The translations under genes and the position numbers were made by a program. This document shows, one piece after another, positions 25,315-36,100 of a stretch of DNA of 64,000 bases. Location of the stretch: contig CAZSSP010000008.1 in NCBI GenBank assembly GCA_964609695.1, positions 1 to 64,000 on the forward strand. The letters run 5' to 3'. Source of the DNA: JAGNHS01 sp964609695 (GTDB taxonomy: Bacteria > Bdellovibrionota > UBA2428). Numbering within the stretch: position 1 is the stretch's first letter; each line of letters starts with the position of its first letter. The notes below the pieces were generated by a model. It did not search any database and had not been told where the DNA came from. It saw only the letters and a program-made list of their open reading frames with translations.

Positions 25315-26813
25315 TGTTATTGTTTTTATCCCTTTTACTTAGCTGTAATTTGTTTGCAGAAAAAGATGTATTTCATGAGGGGCTTCAAAAAAGGTTATCT
25401 TTTATCTTTAAGGACCCTGAATTAAAGGGGATGAAGATTGGGGTTGAGGTTTTTTCCTTATCTCGTCAGGAGTCACTATATGAAACCAATAAAGAGGAGG
25501 CCCTCTCTCCAGCCTCAACCATTAAAATGCTCACCGCCCTTGTCGCTCTCAAACGTTTAGGACCAAATTTTACATTTGAAACTCAAGTTTTATACGATGG
25601 AAAACTCAGTGGTGGCGTTTTGCAGGGAGATATTTATCTGAAGGGTGGGGGCGATCCGCACTTAGTATCTGAGAGATTATATTTATTAGTTCAAGCACTC
25701 AAGAGATGGGATTTGAGAAAAATTACTGGAAATATAATAGTGGATGATAGCACCTTTGATTCTATTCATTTAGATGAAAATAGAATTCCAACAGAAACGG
25801 ATCGTGCCTACAATGCTCCTGTCAGTGGATTAAATTTTAATTACAATACAACGACTGTTTACTTTAGACCTGCTGATAAAGAGGGAGCTCCCCCTAAAGT
25901 GTATGTCGATCCTGATACTGGCTATATAGATATTGTTAATAAAGCGACGACTTCTAAACGTGGTTCGGCCTACCGCTTGGTGGCCAGTCGAGTGAAGGAT
26001 AAAAATGGAGATAAAATCATTATTCAAGGGAGTATTCCCCTCGGCATAGCTGAGCAAAGAACTTTTTTTAATATCACCAAACCCTCTATTTATGCCGGAA
26101 GAGCTTTTAAATATTACTTAGAGCGCGAGGGAGTTTCTGTTGGAGGGAATACAATATTACAAAAAACAGCACCAGCGGATGCAAAGTCGCTTTATAGTTT
26201 TAGAAGCCTTCCCCTGCGAGACATCGTTATTTTAATGAATAAATATTCTAATAATTTTATTGCGGATACTTTAGTCAAAACATTAGGACGAGAATTTAAA
26301 TCAAAACCAGGGACAACTGAGAAGGGCCTCGAAGTGATTCGTGAAGAAGCCACTCGGATTGGAATCAATTATGGACCTTTTAAAGTTGTATCGGGTTCTG
26401 GTTTAACTCGTAATAATAGAATGAGCGCTCATCAGTTTATACAGCTTCTTAATGCAGCGTATCTGGATTTCGATGTATTACCTGAACTTTTGTCTTCATT
26501 TCCAATTGCGGGAAAAGATGGAACCTTAGAAAAGAGAATGAAGGGAACTGAGGCCTTTGGAAAGCTCAGAGCTAAAACAGGAACTATTGATGGGGTTTCG
26601 ACTTTAGTGGGCGTGGTGCAAAGTAAAGGTGGGGAAATGTTAGCCTTCTCGGTGCTTATAAACGATCCCAAGCAACGAAGTGCCGTAGGATTAAAACGGT
26701 GGGAGAATTATTTTGGACAAGCCCTGGCGAGTTATAATCGTAAGGTGATACTTGACGAGAAGCCTGAAAGCTTGCCAGATGTTATTGAGAGCAAAGACAA
26801 CAATGCCAGATAG
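25302..26813 (+). CDS. dacB: D-alanyl-D-alanine carboxypeptidase/endopeptidase (PBP4, DacB)
   Basis: Class C penicillin-binding protein that trims or cleaves peptide cross-links in the periplasm. Its 503 residues carry an N-terminal signal (residues 1-19, cut at LFA or lipidated at LLSC), SPASTIKML (SxxK, about 67-75), YSNNFIAD (SxN), and RAKTGTIDG (KTG). The gap between SxxK and SxN is about 250 residues, as in PBP4 with its inserted domains, unlike the shorter predatory PBP4s of Bdellovibrio. It overlaps the rnj start by 11 bp and the divergent lipoprotein start by 13 bp. Confidence 0.93.
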   Translation: MKASLLLFLSLLLSCNLFAEKDVFHEGLQKRLSFIFKDPELKGMKIGVEVFSLSRQESLYETNKEEALSPASTIKMLTALVALKRLGPNFTFETQVLYDGKLSGGVLQGDIYLKGGGDPHLVSERLYLLVQALKRWDLRKITGNIIVDDSTFDSIHLDENRIPTETDRAYNAPVSGLNFNYNTTTVYFRPADKEGAPPKVYVDPDTGYIDIVNKATTSKRGSAYRLVASRVKDKNGDKIIIQGSIPLGIAEQRTFFNITKPSIYAGRAFKYYLEREGVSVGGNTILQKTAPADAKSLYSFRSLPLRDIVILMNKYSNNFIADTLVKTLGREFKSKPGTTEKGLEVIREEATRIGINYGPFKVVSGSGLTRNNRMSAHQFIQLLNAAYLDFDVLPELLSSFPIAGKDGTLEKRMKGTEAFGKLRAKTGTIDGVSTLVGVVQSKGGEMLAFSVLINDPKQRSAVGLKRWENYFGQALASYNRKVILDEKPESLPDVIESKDNNAR

Positions 26814-28563
26814 AAGCCAAGAGTTTTCGATAAAGCCCTTAGGTGGGCTGGGTGAAGTTGGCATGAATTGCATGCTTTATCGATTTGGTCGAAAGACTAT
26901 TCCCATTGATTGTGGTGTTCTTTTTGCAGATACAAACAACTTTGGAATTGAGGCCCTCTTTCCTGATTTTAGAGAATTTTTAAAGACTGAGCCTGAAGCC
27001 TGGTTGATCACTCACGCGCATGAAGATCATATTGGCGCTATTCCTCATTTGTTCACATTAGTGGATTATTTAAAAGTTAAGGCACCAACTTTCTATGCTC
27101 CTCCTTTTGCGGCGTCTTTAATTCGTGAAAAAATGATGGACGATCGATATCCCGATTTGCGACATCATTTGGATAAAGTTAAAAGTGTTGAGCTAAACTC
27201 TACGCTCGATATTGGAGATGTCTCTGTTACTTTTGTTGAAGTTAGACACAGCACTCCTGATTCCTGCGCCCTTTCTTTTTTGTGGAAAACTGATGGAAAA
27301 GATTTAAAAATTTTTCACTCAGCAGATTTTAAAATAGATCTTAACGAATTTGAGGATGGAGTAAAACCACTTAGTATTTTCAAAACTTTTGGAGAAGAGC
27401 GTCCTGATTTTTTAATGATGGATTCGACCAATGCGGATCGGGAAGGTCAGTCAGTTTCCGAGCGAGATATTATTCCGTTTTTGAAAAATGTTTTAGAGCA
27501 TAGAAAAAATCGTATTTTTGTAACTCTTTTTTCTTCAAATGTTTATAGAATTGCGAGTTTAATTCAGGTGGCGGAAAGCCTAGGAAGAAAAGTGGCTGTT
27601 GCTGGAAGATCACTTCAAACGGCTCATCGTTTAGCCGTGGATTTAAATTTATATCAAAAAATGCCTCATTTTCATGATTCAACATTAGTTGATGTTGAAA
27701 TGATCAATCATTATCCAAAAGATAAACAGTTGATTATTTGTTCTGGTTCGCAAGGAGAAATCCGGAGTGTTTTGAGTCGAATAGCAGACGATTCTCATCA
27801 ATCTCTAAAAATAGATGAAGGTGACCTTGTTCTTTTTAGTAGTAAGGTCATTCCTGGAAATGAAAGAATGATTCAGCGCCTGGTCAATGATCTTATGCGA
27901 CAGGGAGCAAAAGTTCTATGGGCTGATCATGCTAAGACAGCAGCAGGGGGTCCAATACATGCCAGTGGGCATGCTCGACGTGCGGAGCTTCGCACTCTTG
28001 TTGATTTATTGAAGCCTCATAATTTTATTCCAATTCATGGACAAGTTTATCAGATGAGCTTTTGTGCAGAGTTAGCATCTACTTGTGCCTCACATTGGCC
28101 CGACATGAAAATGAATCTTTTTACCCTAGAGAATTGCGATGAAATTATTTTTTCCTATCGTGATGGTGAATGGAAAAAGAATCAATTTTTTCCCTTGAAA
28201 GAAGAGCATCCTCCAAAAATGCTCAGATTTGAAAACTTTATAGCACCCAGTCGAGATCCTTTTCTTTGGCAAAGAAAACAAATGGCAAATAATGGAATGA
28301 TTGCCGTGAGTGTAGATGGCTTAGCTTCTATTCGAGTGAGTTTACATGGTGTTTTCCCTGAATATATGGCAGGTCGAGCTCCTTTTGATGATCTTAAAAA
28401 TGATGTGGAATCATTTATTCGGCAAAAAATAAAATCAGAAAAAGGACTCTCGTTGTCGGATCCTCAAAGTGAGGCCTATCTTTCTGAGGAACTTTCTCGT
28501 TTTATTAGAAAAAGTCTTAATATGAGACCCTTTTGTGTTGTTCATTTGGTGTCGTCGAAATGA
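26803..28563 (+). CDS. rnj: Ribonuclease J
   Basis: This metallo-beta-lactamase fold ribonuclease with beta-CASP domain has endo- and 5'-3' exonuclease activity and is used in mRNA and rRNA processing. Motifs are LGGLGEVGMNCM, the zinc motif ITHAHEDHIGAIPH, VRHSTPDSCALSF, FHSADFKID, SGSQGE (beta-CASP), and the C-terminal HASGHARRAEL and PIHGQVYQM. I start at ATG 26803 (586 aa); a longer reading from 26752 lies fully inside dacB. The 3' end overlaps dtd by 4 bp. Typical RNase J length is about 555-600. Confidence 0.95.
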   Translation: MPDRSQEFSIKPLGGLGEVGMNCMLYRFGRKTIPIDCGVLFADTNNFGIEALFPDFREFLKTEPEAWLITHAHEDHIGAIPHLFTLVDYLKVKAPTFYAPPFAASLIREKMMDDRYPDLRHHLDKVKSVELNSTLDIGDVSVTFVEVRHSTPDSCALSFLWKTDGKDLKIFHSADFKIDLNEFEDGVKPLSIFKTFGEERPDFLMMDSTNADREGQSVSERDIIPFLKNVLEHRKNRIFVTLFSSNVYRIASLIQVAESLGRKVAVAGRSLQTAHRLAVDLNLYQKMPHFHDSTLVDVEMINHYPKDKQLIICSGSQGEIRSVLSRIADDSHQSLKIDEGDLVLFSSKVIPGNERMIQRLVNDLMRQGAKVLWADHAKTAAGGPIHASGHARRAELRTLVDLLKPHNFIPIHGQVYQMSFCAELASTCASHWPDMKMNLFTLENCDEIIFSYRDGEWKKNQFFPLKEEHPPKMLRFENFIAPSRDPFLWQRKQMANNGMIAVSVDGLASIRVSLHGVFPEYMAGRAPFDDLKNDVESFIRQKIKSEKGLSLSDPQSEAYLSEELSRFIRKSLNMRPFCVVHLVSSK

Positions 28564-29060
28564 AGGCCATAGTTCAAAGAGTCATAGGTAAAACTACTAT
28601 TGATTCCACTTTGAATGGTGTGACTTCGCATGAAGAAATGTCTGATTATGGACTCCTTGTCCTTTTAGGTTGGGAAAAATCCGACGAGGAATTGGAGTCT
28701 AAAAAACTAGAAGCCAATGAAATTTGGCTGATGGAAAAAATTATTGGTTTACGAATTTTTCCTGACGAAAATCAAAAAATGAATTGGAATCTTAAAACAT
28801 TTTTAGAATCAAAGAATTTGCATTCTGGAGGTATACTTTGGGTACCTCAATTCACATTGTCGGCCACTTTAGATTCTGGTTTTAGACCTTCGTTTACAGG
28901 GGCCATGAATCCTCAGTTGGCGAGTGCACGTTTTTCTTACTGGCGAAAAAGAAGTCTCGAAGCCACTCAGCCTCTTAAAAGTATTTACGGAATATTTTCA
29001 GCCGATATGACGCTTTCCTTTAGTAATTGGGGCCCAGTCACTATTCCTATTTCACGTTAA
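28560..29060 (+). CDS. dtd: D-aminoacyl-tRNA deacylase DTD
   Basis: DTD hydrolyses D-amino acids (and Gly from tRNA-Ala) off mischarged tRNAs. At 166 residues it matches the family: MKAIVQRVIGKTTID, LLVLLGWEKSDEE, LRIFPDENQKMNWNL, VPQFTLSA, GFRPSFTGAM, and the terminal NWGPVTIPI with the Gly-cisPro motif. The usual SQFTL reads PQFTL, a Ser-to-Pro change beside the active-site Thr. The ATG overlaps the rnj stop (ATGA); a reading with nine extra residues lies inside rnj. It is last in dacB-rnj-dtd and is followed by an inverted-repeat element. Confidence 0.93.
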   Translation: MKAIVQRVIGKTTIDSTLNGVTSHEEMSDYGLLVLLGWEKSDEELESKKLEANEIWLMEKIIGLRIFPDENQKMNWNLKTFLESKNLHSGGILWVPQFTLSATLDSGFRPSFTGAMNPQLASARFSYWRKRSLEATQPLKSIYGIFSADMTLSFSNWGPVTIPISR

Positions 29061-29067
29061 GTCCTCC

Positions 29068-29281
29068 CCTCTTTAGAAGTATTGTGCGCTAAGAAACGGG
29101 CCTGAAGTATTTAGCATAAAAGCTATTAGTACCTATAAAATCAACAACTAGAGCATCTTGGGGTGAGCGAAGGGGCAGAGCCCCAAGCTTCAGGGGTCGC
29201 CCAAGCCGCTCTAGTTGTTGATTTTATAGGTTTGAATTGATTTCCAGGCCCGTTTCTTAGCGCACAATACTTCTAAAGAGG
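29068..29281. repeat. Intergenic inverted-repeat element A (two nested arms)
   Basis: Two nested perfect inverted repeats: a 37-bp outer pair at 29068-29104 / 29245-29281 and a 24-bp inner pair at 29131-29154 / 29208-29231. They enclose a 53-bp GC-rich core that begins CTTGGGGTGAGC and contains its own CTTGGGG/CCCCAAG pairing. Unpaired spacers of 26 and 13 nt separate the arms. The element fills the gap between convergent dtd and the 29322 gene, so a bidirectional terminator role is possible, but its length is far beyond a normal terminator. See elements B, C and D. Confidence 0.9.
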
Positions 29282-29321
29282 ATGAGGTGAAATAATGCAA
29301 AATAGGTCGAGTTTAAATAAG

Positions 29322-32300
29322 CTAAGGTAATAGTTTTTGGCTGCAAAAGGCTTTTGATAGAGGTTCAGTAACGGCTTTTGTGGCACTTTTTATTTTTTTA
29401 CTCACATATTCGTAGGGTTTTTTTCCAAGAAGAATATAAAAAAGACCGTAAAGCCCAGCCTGAAGAGCGGCATTTGAAAGTAAAAATTGTCCGGTGAGTT
29501 CATCGGGGCGAAATGATTTGTCGACTAGGGGGACGGCTAAAGCTGTAGTTAATATCGAGGCTCCTGCGATGAGAGCCTTTTGGAACCATGGATTGATTTT
29601 AGTGGCTTGGGGTGGGTTGAATATAGCGTGTTTTAAAAGCGCGTCTCCGCTAAGTTGAATGTTTTCACTTTTAAAAAATTCCAAGAGTCTTTGCTCGGCT
29701 CTTTCGGTGGCCAAAGTGTCTTTTTCTTGTCGAGCAAAGAGGAGATCTCTTACGGCCTCTAAATAAGGTCGTGTTTTTTCGTCGTTTAAATTTTTCTGGA
29801 ATTCATCATTTTTTAAAAGTGAATCTGTAAACTCCTCTTTAAAACTTGGATCATTGAGCATGAGACCGAATAGTGAGTCGTAACCTTCGCCAAGTAGGGT
29901 GTCGTTTTTGAGGCGAATTCCTTGAGCCACTTTTTCTTTGGCTTCAATAAAGCTTGCGTTAAAGGCTTTGACCTTGTCTTCATTGCCTTGTGTAGCTACG
30001 TAAATAAGTTTCCATGGCCAATTGTAAACCCAATTTGTTGAGATGAATGTGTATAAAAAAGCTCGAACGGCATCTTCAAATCCTTGGCCCCCTGCTGTGA
30101 GGCGAATAGAAAATCCTAAGAGAACATAAAAATGGACGCAGGCCAATCGACTTACAAAATCTCTAACATAAACTCCGCCAAGGTCAGAACGTTTTGGATG
30201 AAGTGAGCTAATTCCATTTTTAATACTTTGCCAAAAGCTTTCGGCTTTTTCTTGAATTTCTCCAGTGGAATTACGACTTGCTAAAGCTCCGCTGGCGCTT
30301 TCGTAGGGTTGGTAATTAGAGTCCGCAAAAGGCATGTCTTGATAAAAGACTAAGGTGTTGTTTGAGGAAGATCCTATAAGGTGGTCCATTCCATTATAAA
30401 CAACATCGTATAGTTGTTCTCGGTTTGTATATAAGTTGAAGATGTTTCCATGAATGTCAGCGGCTAAAGTTTTAGCATGAGCGGGATCGGCTAGTTTTGT
30501 GACGTCGGCACGAGCACCATAAAAACTAGAGTAAAAAATTGTGAGTCCTTGATCGATCATGTAGGCCCAGCTGACTTGTCGAGTGGTGAAATCAGTGGGA
30601 ATAGCAGTTTTTAGAAACTCGTGTTCAAATTTTCCGTGATCGGCCATCCAAGTGACCAATGGTTTTGTCATACTTTTGCTTTTATTTGAAAAAGCAAAAA
30701 GGAGTCTGTCCCATTTTAATTTTAATGTGCTTCTTTTGGACAAAGTCTCAGAGAGATCCAGAGACTCTTTAAACATCTTGGCGAATTGATCCGGGGCTAG
30801 CGCTTCAATTTGTCCAGAGGCTAATTCGTCGTGTTTTAAAAGTTTTGATGCAATTCGGCTTTTGAGTTCGAGCCATTCTGTTTGAGACTCAGAATTCTCT
30901 AAAAATTCTTTTACGGCTTTGTTTTGATTTTCGCCCGACATGAAGTCTAAGAGTTTTTGAGGGCTCACTTTGTATTTTTCACTAATAATAAGAAGAGCGA
31001 ATAGATTGGAGAGTCTTTCGGCATTCTTTTTTTGAAGGGATAAAGCTAAAAGTATTTTTTCCTTTTCAGAAGATTTTTTAGTGGATCCAGGAATGTTAAA
31101 TCCAGCAAAGTGATTGTGTTCGAGTTTAAGTATTTTACCAAGCTCGGAGTCTTTATTGATTTTTTTAAATGGATTGATGCCTCTTCTAATGGCTGGAAAA
31201 AGAAATTTCTGTCGAAAAGCTTTGTCGAGAATGGCGTGTTGTATGGGTAGGGTTATCCAACTGCAGACACGCATGCCTACGGTTAAAATTCTTTTGCTAA
31301 CTCCCATTTCTGCATAAATATCGTGCTTTTCTTGTAGTAGAGCGCTGAGTTTTGGGGCCCATCCACGTGTCCATTTAGCAAAATTACGAAGAAGTGGAAC
31401 ACTGGCCCAAGATAAGAAAAGCCCAAGGGGAAGGGTGCCGATGAGGCACGTAATACTCATGATTAATGGAAGCCTATATTCTGCGTTGGCCCAAATATCA
31501 GAGGGCCAAAAACTATAGATCCAATTCATGATTTGAAGTTGTTTGGCGTAGTCGAGTGTTTGTTTGATGTTTTCTGGAGCGGCTTGGTAACCTATCAGAG
31601 AGGCGGCCCCTAAACCCAACATTGTTCCAAGGCCCATAAACGCTTTTCTGGCTTTTCGAGCGATATTGGCTTTTTCACTCTGCCCGACAACGGACAACCA
31701 AGTTTCCTCGTAGTTTTTGTTATTCTGAGACTCTTGATCAAGCTTTTCTATGAATTCTTCACTATGTTTAAATCCGCTTCTATCATGCTTTGATTCAAGC
31801 TGAGCCTTAGCAAAGCCACTGATTTCGTCGAATTGTTTTTGCCATTCCTCAGGCCTAACAAGATCAAAATTACGTTTTTTAAGAAGCTCAGTGGCTTTAT
31901 ATCGACCAAGAAATTGAGAAAGGGTTGAAGGTGAGAAATTGTTGATAGCACCGCGTTCGTCTTTATTGAGAGAGCTTAAGGATGGAAGTTGTCTTTGGCT
32001 AAGCCATGTTTCTACGAGCTCGGCCTGTTCTTCGGGAGGCGCTAGGTTGAGGTAGGCCAGAAAACCTAACCATGAAAGCACGAGGATGCCTTCTTGAACT
32101 TTTTCATAAGTCACATTTTTTGAGAGGATCGCGTGGAGGTGGCGATCTCCTTGAGAATTTTCTGAATACACTAAGGTGTCTTTAGAGGAGATGATCAGTT
32201 CACCATTGTCGTTTTTAGGAAGAATGATTTTATCATGATCGGGGTGTTCGGAGTTGAGTTCTTCAAAGGGTTTGAAGCCAGGATGCCGAAAATTAATTTT

Positions 32301-33023
32301 AATTTGGTAGCCTTCTTCAGTTTTAACCGGGATGTCTTTGGCTAAATTTTGAAAAATTGGAATTGGAGCCTTAAAGAGAGAGACTCTGCTTAAAATAAAC
32401 TTATCAATGGCAGAGAGTTGTCCCTTAGAGCTTAAAATGAGTAAGTGTTCCTCGTCTTCAGTAAAGCTAGCTACGTCGATATTATGAATTTCGTGTCGAG
32501 CAGTGACCCTTCCATTTTTGATGGCTAAAAAAGATAAAACACGATTTTCAGAATTATAGGACGTTTCAATTTTATTAAAACTGACTAAAGGTATTTCTAG
32601 TTGATCATTTTTAAGGGAATATTCTTGCTCGTTTATAAAGAGTTTTTGCTCGCCTAAGTGAAAGAAATCACGGCGTTCAGCTTCCAATTGATCGATTTTA
32701 CCGGCCTCAATAAGGTTAAGGCCATCATCAATGGCCAGTTGAGTTTTTTGAATACCAGCGTCTCTTTGTTTATTTTCTAATAACTTTAGAAATACTTCAT
32801 CAAAGGTTGGGTAAGTGAGTGGGAGTTCTGGTTGGAAAAGTTCTTGAGGGGGAGGAGTGCTTTGAGTCGAAGGTGTTTGTGGGTCAGCAGCATGAACTAA
32901 GAATCCGCCGCTGGGCAAAGGCACCAGAAGGCAAAGAATCCAAGCTAAGAGCTTTGTGAATGGATTACGGCTTTGTGTTGCCAAATCAACTAATGAAAAT
33001 TGATATTTTTTCCCGACTTTCAC
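29322..33023 (-). CDS. Giant membrane protein, paralog of the 33149 gene
   Basis: This 1233-residue protein of unknown function has a signal/anchor segment at about 24-45 and further hydrophobic segments near 465-485, 519-545, 960-1010, 1150-1172 and 1185-1207. It aligns over nearly its full length with the next gene: IQKTQLAID near the start, YSFWPSDIWANAEYR, EFLKTAIPTDFTTRQVSW, SDLGGVYVRDFVSRL and KEKVAQGIRLKNDTLLGEG each have close counterparts. No enzyme motif is recognised. The start is GTG with AAGAG immediately adjacent; a nine-codon frame just upstream ends in GTGA overlapping it. It is 125 bp downstream of its paralog. Confidence 0.85.
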   Translation of the reverse strand: MKVGKKYQFSLVDLATQSRNPFTKLLAWILCLLVPLPSGGFLVHAADPQTPSTQSTPPPQELFQPELPLTYPTFDEVFLKLLENKQRDAGIQKTQLAIDDGLNLIEAGKIDQLEAERRDFFHLGEQKLFINEQEYSLKNDQLEIPLVSFNKIETSYNSENRVLSFLAIKNGRVTARHEIHNIDVASFTEDEEHLLILSSKGQLSAIDKFILSRVSLFKAPIPIFQNLAKDIPVKTEEGYQIKINFRHPGFKPFEELNSEHPDHDKIILPKNDNGELIISSKDTLVYSENSQGDRHLHAILSKNVTYEKVQEGILVLSWLGFLAYLNLAPPEEQAELVETWLSQRQLPSLSSLNKDERGAINNFSPSTLSQFLGRYKATELLKKRNFDLVRPEEWQKQFDEISGFAKAQLESKHDRSGFKHSEEFIEKLDQESQNNKNYEETWLSVVGQSEKANIARKARKAFMGLGTMLGLGAASLIGYQAAPENIKQTLDYAKQLQIMNWIYSFWPSDIWANAEYRLPLIMSITCLIGTLPLGLFLSWASVPLLRNFAKWTRGWAPKLSALLQEKHDIYAEMGVSKRILTVGMRVCSWITLPIQHAILDKAFRQKFLFPAIRRGINPFKKINKDSELGKILKLEHNHFAGFNIPGSTKKSSEKEKILLALSLQKKNAERLSNLFALLIISEKYKVSPQKLLDFMSGENQNKAVKEFLENSESQTEWLELKSRIASKLLKHDELASGQIEALAPDQFAKMFKESLDLSETLSKRSTLKLKWDRLLFAFSNKSKSMTKPLVTWMADHGKFEHEFLKTAIPTDFTTRQVSWAYMIDQGLTIFYSSFYGARADVTKLADPAHAKTLAADIHGNIFNLYTNREQLYDVVYNGMDHLIGSSSNNTLVFYQDMPFADSNYQPYESASGALASRNSTGEIQEKAESFWQSIKNGISSLHPKRSDLGGVYVRDFVSRLACVHFYVLLGFSIRLTAGGQGFEDAVRAFLYTFISTNWVYNWPWKLIYVATQGNEDKVKAFNASFIEAKEKVAQGIRLKNDTLLGEGYDSLFGLMLNDPSFKEEFTDSLLKNDEFQKNLNDEKTRPYLEAVRDLLFARQEKDTLATERAEQRLLEFFKSENIQLSGDALLKHAIFNPPQATKINPWFQKALIAGASILTTALAVPLVDKSFRPDELTGQFLLSNAALQAGLYGLFYILLGKKPYEYVSKKIKSATKAVTEPLSKAFCSQKLLP

Positions 33024-33148
33024 CTCTTAAGTGCTAGGCTCCTTCCCATTAAAAATTCAGAACTTTGGGAATATCGTATTAAGAACATTTACACAAATTT
33101 GTAAAGAAACTTTAAGAACGCGGTGAATTTTTTTTTCGAAAAATTTCC

Positions 33149-36100
33149 TTATTTTTTATCGGGTTCTTTAGTGTTTACAAGTGGCTCTTCACAATTTGCT
33201 GAAGCCGCACCAGGTGTATTGCTTTGATCGCTCGAGTTGCTGTCAGAATTAGACTTTTTAGAAAAAAGATTTCTGATCCAGGCAAACTTGCTTTGTAATT
33301 TGGCGTAACCCTTAGCACTTAAGAAAGCGTTAAATCCAGTATAGAGAGCCACGGATATTGCAGCCCAACTTGCAATGTATCCATTGGTTAATTCTTCAGG
33401 ATGGAAAGATTTTACCGACATTGGAACGGCCATAATTGTAGTTGAAATGGCCGCTACCCAAGTTAAAAATTTAGAGTAATTAGGATTTGCTTTAGTGGCT
33501 GAGGGGGGATTTTGAATGGCATATTCTAATAACTCTTGGCCCGAAGATCTAAAGATTTCTTTAATGACGTCGTCAGGCAGCTCTCCTTCGTAAAGAGCTC
33601 TTAAAGCTTCTTTTGCTTGAGCTATATTTTCATCTTTATTCTCTTTGCTTTGTAGTGCCTTGGCATAGTTAACAATGGCTTGAATGGCGTTTTGGCCATC
33701 AGGATCTTTTGTAAATATTTCTAAAGATTCAGAATCTACTTCTTTGGCCGCAGATTCTTTAAATTTAGGATTCTTTTGCAAAAGAGCGAATAAGGACTCG
33801 TATCCTTGGCCTAAAAGAGCGTCGTCTTTAAGGCGAATCCCTTGGGCAATTTTTTCTTTGGCTGCGGTGAATTCATTTGAAAACGAATGAAGCTTCTCTT
33901 CTTCGCCTTCGATGGCACAGAAAATCATGTCCCAGGGCCAGCCGTAATACCAAAGGCCAGCAATCCATGAGTAGAGGAAGCCACGAGTAGCCATTTCTAG
34001 GTCGGCTCCGCCGATCATCATTCTAAAAACTAGAGCCATTAGTATTGAGAACTGTATAGTGCCTAAGCGTCTGATAAAGCCACGCATGTAGACGCCACCA
34101 ATGTCAGATCGAGCTGGATGAAGAGCCTTAATTCCTTCAACGTTAGCTCGCCAGAAGCTCTCAACTTTTTCACGGATGCCACCCTTGGCATCGCGCGAAG
34201 CGATTTGTCCGCTTGCCGTTTCGAAAGGTAAATAAGATTCATCAACAACGGGAGGGTTTTTGTAGAATACGAGTGTTTTAGCTGCACCAGCCGTTAAGAA
34301 GTGAGCTAATACGTTTGTCATAACATCGTAAGTTCTTGGAGAGGGGGTCCATAAATTTAAAAGACTACCGTGAGGATCGGCTGAAAGGTCGCTTTCTCGG
34401 GGAGTTCCGAGTTTTTTCATGTCAGCTCGGCCACCCCAAAGAGCGGGATACCCTACCACGATGATGTGGTCGAAAATGAATTCCCAAGTCACCTGACGAG
34501 TGATGAGTTCTGTAGGAACTACAGTTTTTAAGAATTCATGCTCGTATTTACCGAAGCTCGCAGCCCATTCAACAAGAGGCTTTTTACGTCTTTGAACAAA
34601 AGCATTAAATCGATTTTTAAGTTTAGAAACTGAAGAATTGAATCCGCTTCGTTCGTTAATTTCGCGAGATTTAGCGCGAGCTAATTGATAAAAGCTGACA
34701 AGATCACTTGGATTGATACTAGTGAGATCGTCGTATTGAGCAAAATTTTCCATTTTAGTGAATTCATCAGAGAGTTCACTGGATAAATGAAACCATTCAT
34801 TTTCTAGCTTGGGGTCTTTGAAGAGCTCATTAAGTTTTTCGGCTTTTACATCGCCCGACATATACATGAGTAATGTGGCTGGATCGACGTTTTCGCGTTC
34901 AGACACGACCATGATGGCCAAAAGATCAGCCATTCTAATGGCGAGACCTTTAGTTTTAATAAGTGCAGTTAGAGCGTTACTTTTATCGCGTCGTTTTTGA
35001 GCGTAGTCTGTGAAAGATTCTTCTTTAAGTTGTTCTTTCGTTTTGGCTTTTAGTTCAGGGTCAGCATCGACAATAGCCTGAGCTCTTTTTTGTCGAGTTT
35101 TTTCGAGATCTTCTCGAATATAAGGAATAGCTAAAGCTCCTTTGGAATTTCGTGCTCGCTCTGTCATTTGAGCTATCTCGGCGTCGTCTTGAGCCTTGAG
35201 GCTATCAATGACTCGAGCCAAATTGGAGGCTACACGTTGAGCGTCTTGAGCTTTAGCGGCTTCGTATCTATCTTTGTCGTTTTGTGATTTGAGAGGATTT
35301 TCAACGCCAAGGCGAAGGTCTTTTTCTAGGCCAATTTTTCTTCCAATAGCGGAATCGGCCTTAACTTTTTTAAAGGGATTGAATCCTTGTTTAAGAACCG
35401 GGAAAAACGATTTTTGTTTTAAGCAAGTATCAATGAGGGCGTGTTGAATGGGCAGAATTCCCCAAGCATAAACTCGCATTCCAGCCACGAGGATTCGTTG
35501 CCATGTGCTCAGATTATCTTTTCGAATCATTCCAGCAATCCAAGAGACTCCCATGGCTAATGGAATGACGCCCATAAGTGCAATCGAACTATAAAGTAGG
35601 GGCATACGATAAACTTCATTGCTGAGAACTTCACCGGGCCAAAAGCTATAAAGCCAGTTAACACCGTTAATGGCGTGATTGTAGAGATTCGGCGCACCGT
35701 TTTTTAGAGCATCAGCTAAGTAGCCATCTTTTAGAGATTGAATTCCGTAGTAAGCACCGGCACCCAGTCCTGCGATGCCTCCAAGAGTGATAAAAGATTT
35801 TTTCACTTTATCCATCATGTGAATGCGTTCTTTTTCACCAACAACAGTTCTCCACACAGTAGTGAAATCTCCACTGGCAAGCGCGGCTTGATATTTGTTT
35901 TGATCTTCGCGACTTAAGCGAGATCCGTTGATATCGTGTTTGTTATTGAGCTGTTCGCGTGCACGATTACGAATTTCTTCGTATTGATTTTGCCAGTCCG
36001 TTAGAGTGACGGCGTCGAAATTTCTTTTGGCTAATTCTGTATTGCTTTTAGCGTGGTTCACGAATCCAGCAATTTGTTCGGGTGAAAAGGCTTCGAGAGC

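Noticed and set aside
25302..26813. Predation-specific PBP4 that rounds prey cells
   Set aside because: The spacing between SxxK and SxN suggests the full inserted domains of ordinary PBP4, which the predatory forms lack; context is rnj-dtd housekeeping.
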